A stretch of 35,371 nucleotides of DNA from Gammaproteobacteria bacterium (GTDB lineage: Bacteria > Pseudomonadota > Gammaproteobacteria > Pseudomonadales > Pseudohongiellaceae): NCBI GenBank assembly GCA_030828385.1, contig JAURCS010000024.1, positions 1-35,371 of the forward strand, in the 5' to 3' direction. A program made the translations under genes and the position numbers. Positions 26,920 through 35,371 of the stretch are shown piece after piece (positions within the stretch are counted from its first letter, which is position 1; every line of letters starts with the position of its first letter). The notes beneath the pieces are model-generated. The model searched no databases, was not told the origin of the DNA, and saw only the letters and a list, made by a program, of their open reading frames with translations.

Positions 26920-27657
26920 ATGGCAGCAACAGAAAAAATCACCCTAATACTAAAAACAGGTGGCACAATTCCGGCCATTGCCAGGGAGTTGGGGGATTTT
27001 GAGGACTGGATTTGTGACGCCATGTGTCTCCCTGAAGCTCAATTCCTATGTATTTCGGTTTTTGAGGCAGAGCCTCTACCAGATATCACATCGTTATCCT
27101 CCATTGTTGTTACCGGTTCTCCTGCGATGATGACACAAGACCTGCACTGGATCCGACAAAGCCAGGAATACCTTCTTGAGGCTATCGAGGCAGAATTACC
27201 AGTGTTGGGAATATGCTTTGGGCATCAGTTGCTGGCGCATGCACTGGGTGGCAAGGTTGACTGGCATCCAGCTGGCAGGGAAATAGGGACCACTAATGTG
27301 CGGTTGACCAGAGACGCAGAAGACGATGAATTGTTTGCTGATCTGATAAAAGATTTTCCCGTTCATACCACTCATATGCAGACCGTAACAAAATTACCTG
27401 CCGGCGCCAGAGTATTGGCCAGCAATCAATTTGAAGCTCACCATGCGCTGCGTTTTAGAAAGCGGGTTTGGGGAGTGCAATTCCACCCGGAGTTTGATAC
27501 TTCAATTATGCGAGGTTATATCGAAGCACGGAGTGAGCAATTAGAAGCAGAGGGGCTGAGTGTAAATGAAATTCTTTCTGCTGTTGAGTCAACGCCGCAG
27601 GCAGCAGGCTTGTTGAAAAAATTTGCAGAATATTCGCGACTCATTAACAGCGTTTAA
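26920..27657 (+). CDS. Class I glutamine amidotransferase domain protein (GMP synthase-like)
   Basis: A 245-residue stand-alone amidotransferase domain. The nucleophile elbow GICFGHQLLAHALGG has C99, and the other catalytic residues H189 and E191 are in VQFHPEF, so the triad is complete. The fold should hydrolyse glutamine, but no acceptor domain is attached and the substrate is unknown. Related stand-alone proteins are annotated as GMP synthase-like or gamma-glutamyl hydrolases; nothing here decides between them. It lies 7 bases after der and is probably co-transcribed. It converges on ppk1 with only 7 bases between stops. It is not the GMP synthase, which is guaA at the right edge. Confidence 0.88.
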   Translation: MAATEKITLILKTGGTIPAIARELGDFEDWICDAMCLPEAQFLCISVFEAEPLPDITSLSSIVVTGSPAMMTQDLHWIRQSQEYLLEAIEAELPVLGICFGHQLLAHALGGKVDWHPAGREIGTTNVRLTRDAEDDELFADLIKDFPVHTTHMQTVTKLPAGARVLASNQFEAHHALRFRKRVWGVQFHPEFDTSIMRGYIEARSEQLEAEGLSVNEILSAVESTPQAAGLLKKFAEYSRLINSV

Positions 27658-27664
27658 TAAAAAA

Positions 27665-29755
27665 CTAGACAGTATAGATTTCCAGCAAGGTGTTCTGAGC
27701 ACAGCGGGAATTTGCACTGGGTGTATTTTTCTTATAACTACCATCTGATTGTAATACCCAGGACTGGGCATTATCAGAGAGATACAACTGTAAACCTTCT
27801 TTAAGCAGCTTCTTCTTCATACGTTTTTCTTCGATGGGGAAGCAAGTTTCAACCCTTCGGAAAAAGTTGCGATCCATCCAGTCACCGCTGGAGAGAAAAA
27901 TGTCATATTCGCCATCATTGTGAAAGTAAAAAATCCGTGTGTGTTCCAGAAATCTGCCGACGATCGAGCGTACCTGAATATTTTCAGAAATACCCTTAAT
28001 GCCAGGCCTTAGACAGCAGATACCCCTGATAATCAAGTCGATTTTAACGCCGGCCTGTGATGCCCGGTACAGCGCTTCAATAATTGTGGGTTCCACCAGT
28101 GAATTCATTTTGGCGATAATTCTTGCAGATTTGCCTTTGTTTGCATTTTCCCGTTCGCGTTCAATCAGATCAAGGACTCCCTTATGGAAAGTGAACGGCG
28201 CCTGCAGAACTTTTTTTCGCTTGCCGGGTTTTCCCAGTGCTGTCAGTTGTTGGAAAACTTTCTGCACATCGTCAGTGATTGCCAGGTCGCTGGTGAGCAA
28301 GCCATAGTCAGTATATTGTCTGGCAGTACCTGCATGATAGTTTCCTGTTCCCATGTGAACATAGCGCTTCAATTGTTTGCCTTCGCGACGAATCACCAGG
28401 CTCATCTTGGCATGGGTTTTATGGCCAACAACACCATAGGACACATGAGCTCCCGCAGCCTGTAATTCATTTGCCAGTTCAATATTTTCCTCTTCATCAA
28501 AACGCGCCCTTAGCTCGATAACGACGGTGACTTCCTTGCCTTCTTGGGCCGCCTTGATCAATGTATCAACAATGCTGGAATCATCTTCTGTTCGATATAG
28601 CGTCTGTTTGATAGCGAGCACTTTTGGGTCCACCGAGGCCTGGCGTACAAAATCCACAACTGTATTAAAAGTCTGGAACGGATGATGTAACAAAATGTCG
28701 CCTTTTTTAATGGTTTCAAAAATATTTTGTTCGCGTAATACCCTGCTGTGAATGCCTGGAGTAAAGGGAGGGAATTTCAGGTCTGGCCGGTTAACTTTTT
28801 GTGAAATAGCCATAAGACGATTCAGGTTTACCGGTCCATTGACCTGATATACATCATTTTTCTGCAGGTTAAATTGATGGGTGAGATAGTCAATCATGTC
28901 TTGTGGGCAATTATCCGGAACCTCCAATCTGACAGCTTCCGCGAAGCGACGTGAGGGTAGTTTGCCTTCCAGCGCTCTCATTAAATCGCCCACTTCTTCT
29001 TCACTAACCAGCAAGTCGGAGTTTCGGGTAATTCTGAATTGATAACATCCGGTTACGGTCATGCCTGGAAATAGATCAGCGGCATGCATGTGAATAATGG
29101 AGGACAGAAATACAAATTCATGTTTTTTTGACGAGCCGCCATGAGGTAGTTCTATCAGGCGTGGCAAAGCTCTTGGTGCCTGAACAATAGCTATACCTGA
29201 ATTTCTGCCAAAAGCATCTTTGCCTTCCAGAGATATTATAAAGTTGAGGCTCTTGTTAAGTACCTGCGGAAACGGGTGAGCCGGATCCAGTCCGACCGGA
29301 CTCAGAATTGGTAACAGTTCCCTGTTGAAATAATTTTTTATCCAGGCGCGTTGCTTTTGGTTAAGGCTATGCCGGTCCAGACAGTGAATACCCTCTTTCT
29401 TCAGGCTGGGTAAAACGATTTCATTTAATACCTTGTATTGTTCTTCAACAATTTCATGGGCCATGTCACTTATGCGCTGCAGCTGTTCTGACGGTGATAA
29501 ATTGTCAGGCCCACTTTGCATTGAGCCGAAAGCAACCTGCTGTTTCAGGCCGGCTACCCTGATTTCAAAAAACTCATCAATATTGGAGCTGGATATGCAA
29601 AGAAAGAAAAGTCGCTCGAGTAAAGGCGTTGCTGGATCGCAAGCCTGTGCCAGCACCCGGCGGTTAAATTCAAGCAGGCTGAGTTCGCGGTTAATGAAAA
29701 AATCCGGACTGCTTAAATCGACATCATCTTCCTCAGGTTCTTTATATGCGGGCAT
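27665..29755 (-). CDS. ppk1: Polyphosphate kinase Ppk1
   Basis: A 696-residue enzyme (E. coli 688) that polymerises the gamma phosphate of ATP into inorganic polyphosphate. The N-terminal domain opens FINRELSLLEFNRRVL with the downstream SSNIDEFFEIRVAGL. The phosphorylated His448 lies in GHKTHAKMSLVIRR, with the ARFDEEENI region just before. A second conserved His is in FLEHTRIFYF, and SSGDWMDRNFFRRVE is in the C-terminal lobe. All conserved blocks are intact. The gene is transcribed toward the amidotransferase gene. A 33-base gap separates it from the methyltransferase upstream, so the two may share a transcript. Confidence 0.97.
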   Translation of the reverse strand: MPAYKEPEEDDVDLSSPDFFINRELSLLEFNRRVLAQACDPATPLLERLFFLCISSSNIDEFFEIRVAGLKQQVAFGSMQSGPDNLSPSEQLQRISDMAHEIVEEQYKVLNEIVLPSLKKEGIHCLDRHSLNQKQRAWIKNYFNRELLPILSPVGLDPAHPFPQVLNKSLNFIISLEGKDAFGRNSGIAIVQAPRALPRLIELPHGGSSKKHEFVFLSSIIHMHAADLFPGMTVTGCYQFRITRNSDLLVSEEEVGDLMRALEGKLPSRRFAEAVRLEVPDNCPQDMIDYLTHQFNLQKNDVYQVNGPVNLNRLMAISQKVNRPDLKFPPFTPGIHSRVLREQNIFETIKKGDILLHHPFQTFNTVVDFVRQASVDPKVLAIKQTLYRTEDDSSIVDTLIKAAQEGKEVTVVIELRARFDEEENIELANELQAAGAHVSYGVVGHKTHAKMSLVIRREGKQLKRYVHMGTGNYHAGTARQYTDYGLLTSDLAITDDVQKVFQQLTALGKPGKRKKVLQAPFTFHKGVLDLIERERENANKGKSARIIAKMNSLVEPTIIEALYRASQAGVKIDLIIRGICCLRPGIKGISENIQVRSIVGRFLEHTRIFYFHNDGEYDIFLSSGDWMDRNFFRRVETCFPIEEKRMKKKLLKEGLQLYLSDNAQSWVLQSDGSYKKNTPSANSRCAQNTLLEIYTV

Positions 29756-29788
29756 AATGATTTAATCTGCGAGTTTGTAGAAAAATAT

Positions 29789-30409
29789 TTAATTATTCCT
29801 GATGATCAGGAGATAGCCTTCTTCTTCAACGGGGTCTTTTATGGACACTTCGCGTAGTTCGGCCCCAAATTTCTTCTTACATTTTTTTGCCAGTTTTAGA
29901 AAAGGTGATCTGCCTGGGTCGGCAATGACGATAGTGTTTACGCCATTTTTAAGTGACTTCTTGATCAGAGAGTAAAGTGGATCTATCAGTTCATTCCAGA
30001 AACAGATATCTCCACCAAGCACCATGTCCTGCTGGGCCAGTAAGCTGGATTTAAGTTTTTCATATTTGCAAACCTTGGTTTTTACCGAAGTGTTATTAAG
30101 TTCGGCATGCATGTCGAGAAAAGGAAAAACGTTTTTATCAGCATCTACTGCAATCACATCGGCAGCAAACTGTTTTGCACACCAGATACCCAGTATTCCC
30201 CAGCCACTGCCTATTTCCATGATTCTCGAATTAGTCTTTGGGGGGTTCTCCAGTAGATAATCCATGATGATGTAGCTCGAAAACCAGACCTTGTCGCCAT
30301 GAATTTCAGGCGTACTGGTTTTTTTGAGTAACTTTTTTATTGCCTTGTGCTTTTTCTTGTAAAGCTTGAGTCCGCGGACTTCCTTTACATCTTTTTCATC
30401 GCTGCTCAT
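29789..30409 (-). CDS. Class I SAM-dependent methyltransferase, probable protein-lysine type
   Basis: A 206-residue protein. The SAM-binding loop is MEIGSGWGILGIW (64-76), the acidic end of strand 2 is VDAD (88-91), and the post-IV motif region reads GGDICFW (132-138). The preceding VWFSSYIIMDYLL (41-53) resembles the lead-in of the lysine methyltransferase group that includes ETFB/METTL20-like enzymes, so a protein substrate is my guess. It lacks features of a known RNA methyltransferase. The N-terminus is Lys-rich (LKLYKKKHKAIKKLLKK). AAGG (30421-30424 on the + strand as CCTT) lies 11 bases before the ATG. It may be in one unit with ppk1. Substrate unknown. Confidence 0.8.
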   Translation of the reverse strand: MSSDEKDVKEVRGLKLYKKKHKAIKKLLKKTSTPEIHGDKVWFSSYIIMDYLLENPPKTNSRIMEIGSGWGILGIWCAKQFAADVIAVDADKNVFPFLDMHAELNNTSVKTKVCKYEKLKSSLLAQQDMVLGGDICFWNELIDPLYSLIKKSLKNGVNTIVIADPGRSPFLKLAKKCKKKFGAELREVSIKDPVEEEGYLLIIRNN

Positions 30410-30556
30410 AAAAAATGCTGCCTTATATTTAATCCTGATCTTACATAGTAATGCTGAGTCTGGATTAGAATAAAATTAAGAAAAAATATAGTAAACAAAA
30501 GAAGATAATATACCTATAGCTTATTTATCCATGCACGATAATGACATAGATCATCT

Positions 30557-30611
30557 TTACTCAAATAGTTTTTATTTTAACTATTTCTTTGTAATAAAGA
30601 GTTTTGAGTAA
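30557..30611. other. AT-rich three-stem inverted repeat downstream of xseA
   Basis: An outer stem TTACTCAAA (30557-30565)/TTTGAGTAA (30603-30611) encloses a hairpin AAATAGTT (30563-30570)/AACTATTT (30579-30586) and a short CTTT-GTAAT-AAAG (30587-30599). The outer and first inner stems share the AAA at 30563-30565, so the inner stem would shorten to TAGTT/AACTA if both form. It lies 66 bases past the xseA stop in the 267-base gap before the methyltransferase, which holds no other convincing feature. No T-run marks it as an intrinsic terminator. Confidence 0.45.
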
Positions 30612-30676
30612 TTGCTTTTCCATTGTTTAAACTACTGCCTAGCTGGCGGTTCTTCAACTTCACAAATCGATTCAAA

Positions 30677-32050
30677 TTATTCATCGCTTTCAGAGAAGTC
30701 TGCCTGCTTTGGTGTCTCAGTATTTTTTACAGTACTGGTAATTTCACCATTAAAAAGCCGGGTGCGAATTGTATCACCGGCTTTAACGCTTTGGTAACTG
30801 CTTAAAACCTGGTTGTCTTCGGTGTAGGTTATTGAATAACCTCTGCTTAAGGTGTTGAGCGGACTAATGGTATTGAGTGCATGAATGTGTTCTGCAAGTT
30901 TGGATTTTTTATAATACACAAACTGCTGGATTGCTTTGACAAGCCGGTCTGCCAGGTGGGTATTGTGCTGGCGATATTGTTTTACAAGTTGTTGCGGTGA
31001 ATGAGATCGAATGGAAAAATGAAGTTGTGATAAATTATGCTTCATACCATTCAAATTATTTTTAAAGGCCCTGCGTAATCGTGCTTCAGTCTCGTCCAGG
31101 CGTTGTGACTGTTCCTGCAGTTTCCTACCGGGATGCTTCAGCTGCTTGCGAAGCCAGAGCAAAGTCTGACGTTTTTGTTTAATGGCATCAATAATAGAGG
31201 CCGCCAGCTGTCTGCTATAAGCATCGAACATCAATTTAAATTCTTCCTGGTCCGGGCTCAAGATTTCAGCGGCTGCTGTTGGAGTGGCAGCGCGGACATC
31301 TGCAACAAAATCAGCAATTGTAAAATCAACTTCATGACCTACAGCACTGACTACTGGCAGTTTGCTGTCAGCTATACAGCGGGCAAGTTCTTCATCATTA
31401 AAGCTCCAGAGGTCTTCCAGAGATCCGCCACCTCGCCCAATAACAAGAACATCCAGATCGGCCAGGCATCCCTGTTTTTTGTTGGCCAGAATTATGGCTT
31501 TAATCATTTCGCCAGCAGCTGTTTTGCCTTGTACCGAGACTGGAATAATGGTGATGTTAATTTCCGGGAAGCGGCGCTTCAGGGTACTTATAATGTCCTT
31601 GACGGCGGCGCCGGTGGGTGAAGTAATCACCCCTATATGCTGTGGCAGATCAGGCAGGGGCTTCTTCAGGGCATCGTCAAACAAGCCTTCCCGGAACAGT
31701 TTTTCCTTTAATTGCTCAAATGCCCTTAATAATGCGCCATCACCTCGCTCTTCCATTTGGTCAAGGATCAGTTGAAAGTCTCCACGACCTTCATACAGGC
31801 TGATCTTTCCCTTGACCAGAACCTGCATGCCGTCAGTTGGACGAAAACGTACCCGCATATTGCGATTACGAAACATCGCACAACGAATCTGCGCCGAATT
31901 GTCTTTCAGTGTGAGGTACCAGTGGCCGGATGCAGGCATGGCAATATTGGAGATTTCACCCTCAACCAGCACGGAAGGAAAATTATCTTCCAGCAGATAA
32001 CGAGCTTCGCGGTTCAGTTCGCTGACGCTGAGAATAGGTTCTGAATTCAT
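30677..32050 (-). CDS. xseA: Exodeoxyribonuclease VII large subunit XseA
   Basis: A 457-residue protein from the chosen start (E. coli 456). It is the catalytic subunit that cuts single-stranded DNA to acid-soluble fragments with XseB. An N-terminal OB-fold begins ILSVSELNREARYLLE and contains VEGEISNI and HWYLTLKD. The core carries VITSPTGAAVKDI, VIGRGGGSLEDLWSFNDEELARCI and VVSAVGHEVDFTIADFVADVRAATPTAAAE. A coiled-coil region follows. I chose ATG 32050, with AAGGA just upstream and the family length; ATG 32068 and the pair at 32077/32080 are alternatives, and the frame upstream to 32134 lacks similarity. It is divergent from the secreted-protein gene, as part of the xseA/guaB neighbourhood. 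Confidence 0.95.
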   Translation of the reverse strand: MNSEPILSVSELNREARYLLEDNFPSVLVEGEISNIAMPASGHWYLTLKDNSAQIRCAMFRNRNMRVRFRPTDGMQVLVKGKISLYEGRGDFQLILDQMEERGDGALLRAFEQLKEKLFREGLFDDALKKPLPDLPQHIGVITSPTGAAVKDIISTLKRRFPEINITIIPVSVQGKTAAGEMIKAIILANKKQGCLADLDVLVIGRGGGSLEDLWSFNDEELARCIADSKLPVVSAVGHEVDFTIADFVADVRAATPTAAAEILSPDQEEFKLMFDAYSRQLAASIIDAIKQKRQTLLWLRKQLKHPGRKLQEQSQRLDETEARLRRAFKNNLNGMKHNLSQLHFSIRSHSPQQLVKQYRQHNTHLADRLVKAIQQFVYYKKSKLAEHIHALNTISPLNTLSRGYSITYTEDNQVLSSYQSVKAGDTIRTRLFNGEITSTVKNTETPKQADFSESDE

Positions 32051-32157
32051 ATTTCCTTGATCTGTCATAGTTGGCATCATAACCTGAAGCCAGTCGGGCT
32101 GCACCGTGAAACACGATATCTGCAGTTGCTGCAAAGTTTACGTTACAATTTTGCGCT

Positions 32158-32163
32158 ACAATA
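32158..32163 (+). promoter_or_regulatory. Candidate -10 box for the secreted-protein gene
   Basis: TACAAT, 45 bases before the ATG at 32209, in the 158-base divergent region with xseA. An upstream near-copy (TTACAAT, 32144-32150) is present. No convincing -35 was found. Confidence 0.3.
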
Positions 32164-32208
32164 GCTATACATTGATCTGTTTTATAATTTATCCGGAGAC
32201 ACCAAATC

Positions 32209-32688
32209 ATGAACCGATTAGTTCCTCTACTGCCTGTTTTGTGTTCCATACTTGCTGCGCCTGTGTTTGCCGCCAATAACGCCAATGCAATGGATGATCG
32301 CCTGTGTAATCTCCAGGCAAGGGAAATCGCTTTACGCATCAGCGAGGAGATGGCTCCTGATTACACAGCCGCAGAACGTGAAGAAATTTCAAAAATTGCA
32401 GAAGAGGTGTGTCAGGACTATTCCGCTCAGAACAACTCTTTACCGGAGATTAATCGTCCCGCTGCTGCACAGGCCAGCCCACGTGCTATGCCAATGTCTG
32501 CTCAGCAGCCAGGCCAGCAGGCCTCCTCAGAACGGATGAACTCCAGTGAAACCCGGATCATGGCTACCGGGAATCAGGAAGACGCTTCAGATTCAGAGGC
32601 AGTTGAAGAAAGTGACAGTATCATTGGCGGGCTTAAAATCATTGATCCGAAAGACAGGGTGCGTCGTCCGGGGTTGAAAAGACGCTAA
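32209..32688 (+). CDS. Small secreted protein of unknown function
   Basis: A 159-residue protein I do not recognise. It has a clean signal peptide (MNRLVPLLPVLCSILAAPVFA), with likely cleavage after about residue 21, so it should be periplasmic or exported. The mature region first forms a predicted helical segment with two cysteines, C33 and C68, that could pair (RLCNLQAREIALRISEEM, EREEISKIAEEVCQDYS). A polar, Gln/Ser/Ala/Pro-rich stretch (about 75-130) follows, then a basic end (DRVRRPGLKRR). GGAG lies 10 bases before the ATG, a normal start. It sits between xseA and guaB, where a gene is not usual. Translation is plausible from the signal peptide and composition. Confidence 0.75.
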   Translation: MNRLVPLLPVLCSILAAPVFAANNANAMDDRLCNLQAREIALRISEEMAPDYTAAEREEISKIAEEVCQDYSAQNNSLPEINRPAAAQASPRAMPMSAQQPGQQASSERMNSSETRIMATGNQEDASDSEAVEESDSIIGGLKIIDPKDRVRRPGLKRR

Positions 32689-32773
32689 TCCTCGCCTGTC
32701 ATCGGTAAGGCAGGTTAATTGCCAGGTCTTTCAACGTGTTAAGTAAGAACCACTAAGATCAAAATGATGAAAA

Positions 32774-32787
32774 GGTAAACGTTTACC
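32774..32787. promoter_or_regulatory. Perfect 14-bp palindrome at the guaB promoter, probable operator
   Basis: GGTAAACGTTTACC is a perfect palindrome with a central CG, the pattern of LacI/PurR-family operators. It overlaps the -35 box of the guaB promoter (32783-32788). PurR regulates guaBA in E. coli with a similar CG-centred site, but the flanking bases here are not the PurR consensus, so the regulator is unknown. Confidence 0.65.
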
Positions 32788-32811
32788 TGAATTTCCCTGT
32801 TGGAGTATAAT
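32783..32811 (+). promoter_or_regulatory. guaB promoter
   Basis: TTACCT (32783-32788), 17-base spacer, TATAAT (32806-32811). The -10 is perfect and the -35 is half-matching. Transcription should start near 32818, about 30 bases before the guaB ATG. A small hairpin TCCCG-CAA-CGGGA (32821-32833) lies in that leader, 4 bases before the AGGA ribosome site. Confidence 0.65.
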
Positions 32812-32847
32812 AAGTCGATTTCCCGCAACGGGATTTCAGGAAATAAC

Positions 32848-34326
32848 ATGCTACGCATAGTTGAAGATGCACTAACATTTGACGACGTTCTACTAGTCCC
32901 AGCCCATTCCCAGGTGTTGCCTAACATGGTGGACCTGAAAACCAGCCTGACTGCTTCTATTACACTGAATATTCCTCTGGTTTCCTCAGCCATGGATACC
33001 GTAACTGAATCTAGACTGGCAATTGCCATGGCCCAGGAAGGCGGTATGGGTATTATTCACAAAAGTATGAGTATTGAGCAGCAAGCCAGGGAAGTGCGGG
33101 CTGTGAAAAAATATGAAAGCGGCGTTGTCGCTGACCCCATCTGTATTACTCCCGATACCACGGTACGAAAACTGCTAGAGCTGACCCAGGAACATCATAT
33201 TTCTGGTTTGCCGGTGATCAGGGATGCAGGCTCCCGGGATTTGGTCGGTATTGTGACCAGTCGCGATGTGCGATTTGAAAATAATATGGAAGCTACCGTA
33301 GACAAGATTATGACGCCCAAAGAGCGTCTGGTGACTGTGAGGGAAGGGGCTGATCTGGATGAAATCAAGGTACTGATGCACGACCACCGAATTGAAAAAG
33401 TGCTGGTAGTAAATGATGATTTTGAACTGAAAGGACTGGTTACGCTGAAAGATATTCGCAAATCCGAAGATTTCCCCAATGCCTGTAAGGATGGCCTGGG
33501 GCAGTTGCGGGTGGGTGCCGCTGTAGGCGTCGGTAAAGAAACCGAGGACAGGGTTACTGCTCTGGTAAATGCGGGCGTTGATGTCGTTGTAGTGGATACC
33601 TCCCACGGCCATTCCCAGGATGTCATAAACCGGGTCAGAGAGATAAAAAAGGCTTTCCCGCAGTTGCAATTGATCGGCGGTAATGTAGCGACTGCCGCTG
33701 GCGCCGTAGCGCTTGCTGAAGCTGGTGTAGATGCCATCAAAGTGGGTATTGGTCCGGGATCTATCTGTACCACACGAATAGTAACCGGTGTCGGTGTGCC
33801 GCAGATCACAGCTGTGGCCAATGTCAGGGAAGCGCTAAAGGATACCAATATCAAGGTGATTTCCGATGGCGGCATTCGCTTCTCCGGAGACATCGCGAAG
33901 GCAATCGTGGCCGGGGCAAATGTGGTAATGATCGGCAGTCTGCTTGCCGGTACTGAAGAAGCCCCGGGCGAAGTTGAGCTTTACCAGGGTCGTTCCTACA
34001 AGGCCTATCGTGGAATGGGTTCTCTTGGCGCTATGTCTCAATCCCATAGTTCTGCAGATCGTTATTTCCAGAATATTGAAGAAGGGGCCAGCAAGCTGGT
34101 GCCGGAAGGAATCGAAGGCAGGGTGCCTTATAAAGGTCCCATGTCAGCCATTATTTTTCAGCTGATTGGGGGTATTCGCTCAAGTATGGGCCTGACCGGC
34201 TGTGGCGACATTGAAGAAATGCGAGCCAAACCTGAATTTGTCAGGATCACTGCCGCCGGCGTTAGTGAAAGTCATGTCCATGATGTGAGCATCACCAAGG
34301 AAGCGCCGAATTACCGCGTAAGCTAG
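32848..34326 (+). CDS. guaB: IMP dehydrogenase GuaB
   Basis: A 492-residue enzyme (E. coli 488) that oxidises IMP to XMP with NAD+, the committed step to GMP. The catalytic Cys307 lies in [15 protein letters not shown]. Two CBS domains occupy about 92-205, followed by the barrel with SSHGHS-like TSHGHS and the flap motif [10 protein letters not shown]. The C-terminus [16 protein letters not shown] is typical. I chose ATG 32848: AGGA lies 7 bases upstream and the start [21 protein letters not shown] matches the family. A longer frame from 32800 would run through the promoter. guaA follows after 95 bases. Confidence 0.98.
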   Translation: MLRIVEDALTFDDVLLVPAHSQVLPNMVDLKTSLTASITLNIPLVSSAMDTVTESRLAIAMAQEGGMGIIHKSMSIEQQAREVRAVKKYESGVVADPICITPDTTVRKLLELTQEHHISGLPVIRDAGSRDLVGIVTSRDVRFENNMEATVDKIMTPKERLVTVREGADLDEIKVLMHDHRIEKVLVVNDDFELKGLVTLKDIRKSEDFPNACKDGLGQLRVGAAVGVGKETEDRVTALVNAGVDVVVVDTSHGHSQDVINRVREIKKAFPQLQLIGGNVATAAGAVALAEAGVDAIKVGIGPGSICTTRIVTGVGVPQITAVANVREALKDTNIKVISDGGIRFSGDIAKAIVAGANVVMIGSLLAGTEEAPGEVELYQGRSYKAYRGMGSLGAMSQSHSSADRYFQNIEEGASKLVPEGIEGRVPYKGPMSAIIFQLIGGIRSSMGLTGCGDIEEMRAKPEFVRITAAGVSESHVHDVSITKEAPNYRVS

Positions 34327-34421
34327 CTTCAAATCAGTGAGCGAGTTGATTTATACCAGTCATATCGGGATTATTCATTCCGGCAAAAATCTAAACAGTA
34401 CTTTTCTTGACGGAAGCAGGC

Positions 34422-35371
34422 ATGGCCCAGAATATTCATGACGACAAAATTCTAATTCTGGATTTTGGTTCCCAATATACCCAGTTAATCGCCAGGCGTG
34501 TTCGTGAAGCCGGTGTCTACTGTGAAATCCATCACTACGGTATCCCTGCCGAGGACTTTCAGGCTTTCAATGCCCGTGGTGTTATTCTGTCGGGTAGTCC
34601 TGAGTCGGCTAATCTGGACGACTCGCCGCGAGTTCCCGATTACATTCTTAACGCTGGATTACCAATTCTGGGCATTTGCTATGGCATGCAGACTGTATCC
34701 CAGCAACTAGGCGGCCAGGTTGAAGGCTCCAGTAAATCCGAGTTCGGCTATGCACGCATTGAGATTCCCAGCGGCAGCGCACTCCTAAGTGACCTTGAGC
34801 ATTCAATTCAGGAAGGCAATGTCTTTTTGCATGATGTCTGGATGAGTCATGGCGACAAGGTAACCCAGGTCCCTGAAGGGTTTAAGGTGATTGCCTCCAC
34901 CGAGAGTGCGCCCATTGCGGCAATAGCCGATGAAAGCCGTAAAATTTACTGTCTCCAGTTTCATCCTGAAGTAACACACACCAAATCAGGGCAGGAAATC
35001 CTGAATCGCTTTGTTCATGAAATCTGCCAGTGCGGTCGCTTATGGACACCTGCAAATATTATTGAAGATGCCATCGTCAAAATTCAACAACAGGTTGGAA
35101 CTGACAAGGTATTGCTTGGTTTGTCTGGCGGCGTTGACTCATCCGTGGTGGCGGCGCTTTTGCACAGGGCAATAGGTGACCAGCTAACCTGTGTCTTTGT
35201 GGATAATGGCTTGTTGCGACTTCATGAAGGTGACCAGGTTATGGAGACCTTCGCCAACAATATGGGTGTCAAGGTCATCCGGGTCGATGCCGAAAGTGAA
35301 TTTCTGGGTAAGCTGGCGGGTGAGGCGGATCCAGAAGCGAAACGTAAAATAATCGGCAATACATTTATTGA
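34422..35371 (+). CDS. guaA: GMP synthase (glutamine-hydrolysing) GuaA, cut by window edge
   Basis: The first 316 codons are present and the frame is open to the right edge. The amidotransferase domain has C86 in GICYGMQ and the His/Glu pair in LQFHPEVTH. The ATP-pyrophosphatase domain starts near 225 with the P-loop SGGVDSS. The dimerisation domain lies beyond the window. It converts XMP to GMP using glutamine. It is next to guaB, the usual guaBA order. GGAAG lies upstream of the ATG, and its start [21 protein letters not shown] matches the family. Confidence 0.97.
   Translation, partial: MAQNIHDDKILILDFGSQYTQLIARRVREAGVYCEIHHYGIPAEDFQAFNARGVILSGSPESANLDDSPRVPDYILNAGLPILGICYGMQTVSQQLGGQVEGSSKSEFGYARIEIPSGSALLSDLEHSIQEGNVFLHDVWMSHGDKVTQVPEGFKVIASTESAPIAAIADESRKIYCLQFHPEVTHTKSGQEILNRFVHEICQCGRLWTPANIIEDAIVKIQQQVGTDKVLLGLSGGVDSSVVAALLHRAIGDQLTCVFVDNGLLRLHEGDQVMETFANNMGVKVIRVDAESEFLGKLAGEADPEAKRKIIGNTFI

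Noticed and set aside
32051-32134. 28-codon N-terminal extension of xseA
   Set aside because: The extension lacks similarity to the family and lengthens the protein beyond the usual 450-460 residues.
32800-32847. 16-codon N-terminal extension of guaB
   Set aside because: It includes the TATAAT box of the promoter, and the family start with AGGA is at 32848.
33195-33893. 232-codon reverse frame antisense to guaB
   Set aside because: Shadow of guaB: Thr/Ser/Pro-rich with no recognisable domain and no ribosome site.

Overview
This is a gammaproteobacterial chromosomal window with moderate GC and almost no gene-free space. Most of it is conserved housekeeping sequence. The backbone order tgt-yajC-secD-secF, suhB/trmJ, iscR-iscS-iscU-iscA-hscB-hscA-fdx-iscX, ndk-rlmN-pilF-rodZ-ispG-hisS-yfgM-bamB-der, xseA/guaB-guaA is the one known from Pseudomonas and, in parts, E. 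coli. A PilF gene suggests type IV pili and points away from the enteric branch. I cannot name the genus.

Layout. (1) 1-303: the left edge holds the first 46 codons of a reverse-strand gene that reads like the N-terminus of a phage-type (tyrosine) integrase. It sits just beyond the 3' end of an intact tRNA-Leu(CAA), so an integrated element probably occupies the tRNA and extends left out of the window. (2) 433-5369: queA and tgt, the two queuosine genes that usually adjoin, are separated here by a reverse-strand pyruvate kinase gene and a forward malate dehydrogenase gene. Heptamer-type repeats lie on both sides of mdh. (3) 5653-8958: the yajC-secD-secF translocase genes, with a leader that can fold in alternative ways over the yajC ribosome site. 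(4) 9024-16784: suhB and trmJ are divergent, followed by the complete ISC iron-sulfur cluster operon. The iscR promoter carries two abutting IscR-type sites, and a 47-bp tandem repeat lies between iscS and iscU. (5) 17098-26912: ndk, rlmN, pilF, rodZ, ispG, hisS, yfgM, bamB and der. (6) 26920-30409: a class I glutamine amidotransferase converging on ppk1, then a small methyltransferase. (7) 30677-35371: xseA (reverse), a small secreted protein of unknown function, guaB with a palindromic operator at its promoter, and guaA cut by the right edge.

Functional links visible in the sequence: the ISC operon makes the Fe-S clusters needed by RlmN and IspG, both in the next gene block and both with intact cluster cysteines. 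YfgM and BamB serve the envelope alongside SecDF/YajC. GuaB and GuaA complete GMP synthesis from IMP.

I found no CRISPR array, rRNA, complete transposon or obvious defence system. The least explained signals are the truncated integrase at tRNA-Leu, the heptamer repeats around mdh, the iscS-iscU tandem repeat, and the yajC and guaB regulatory structures.
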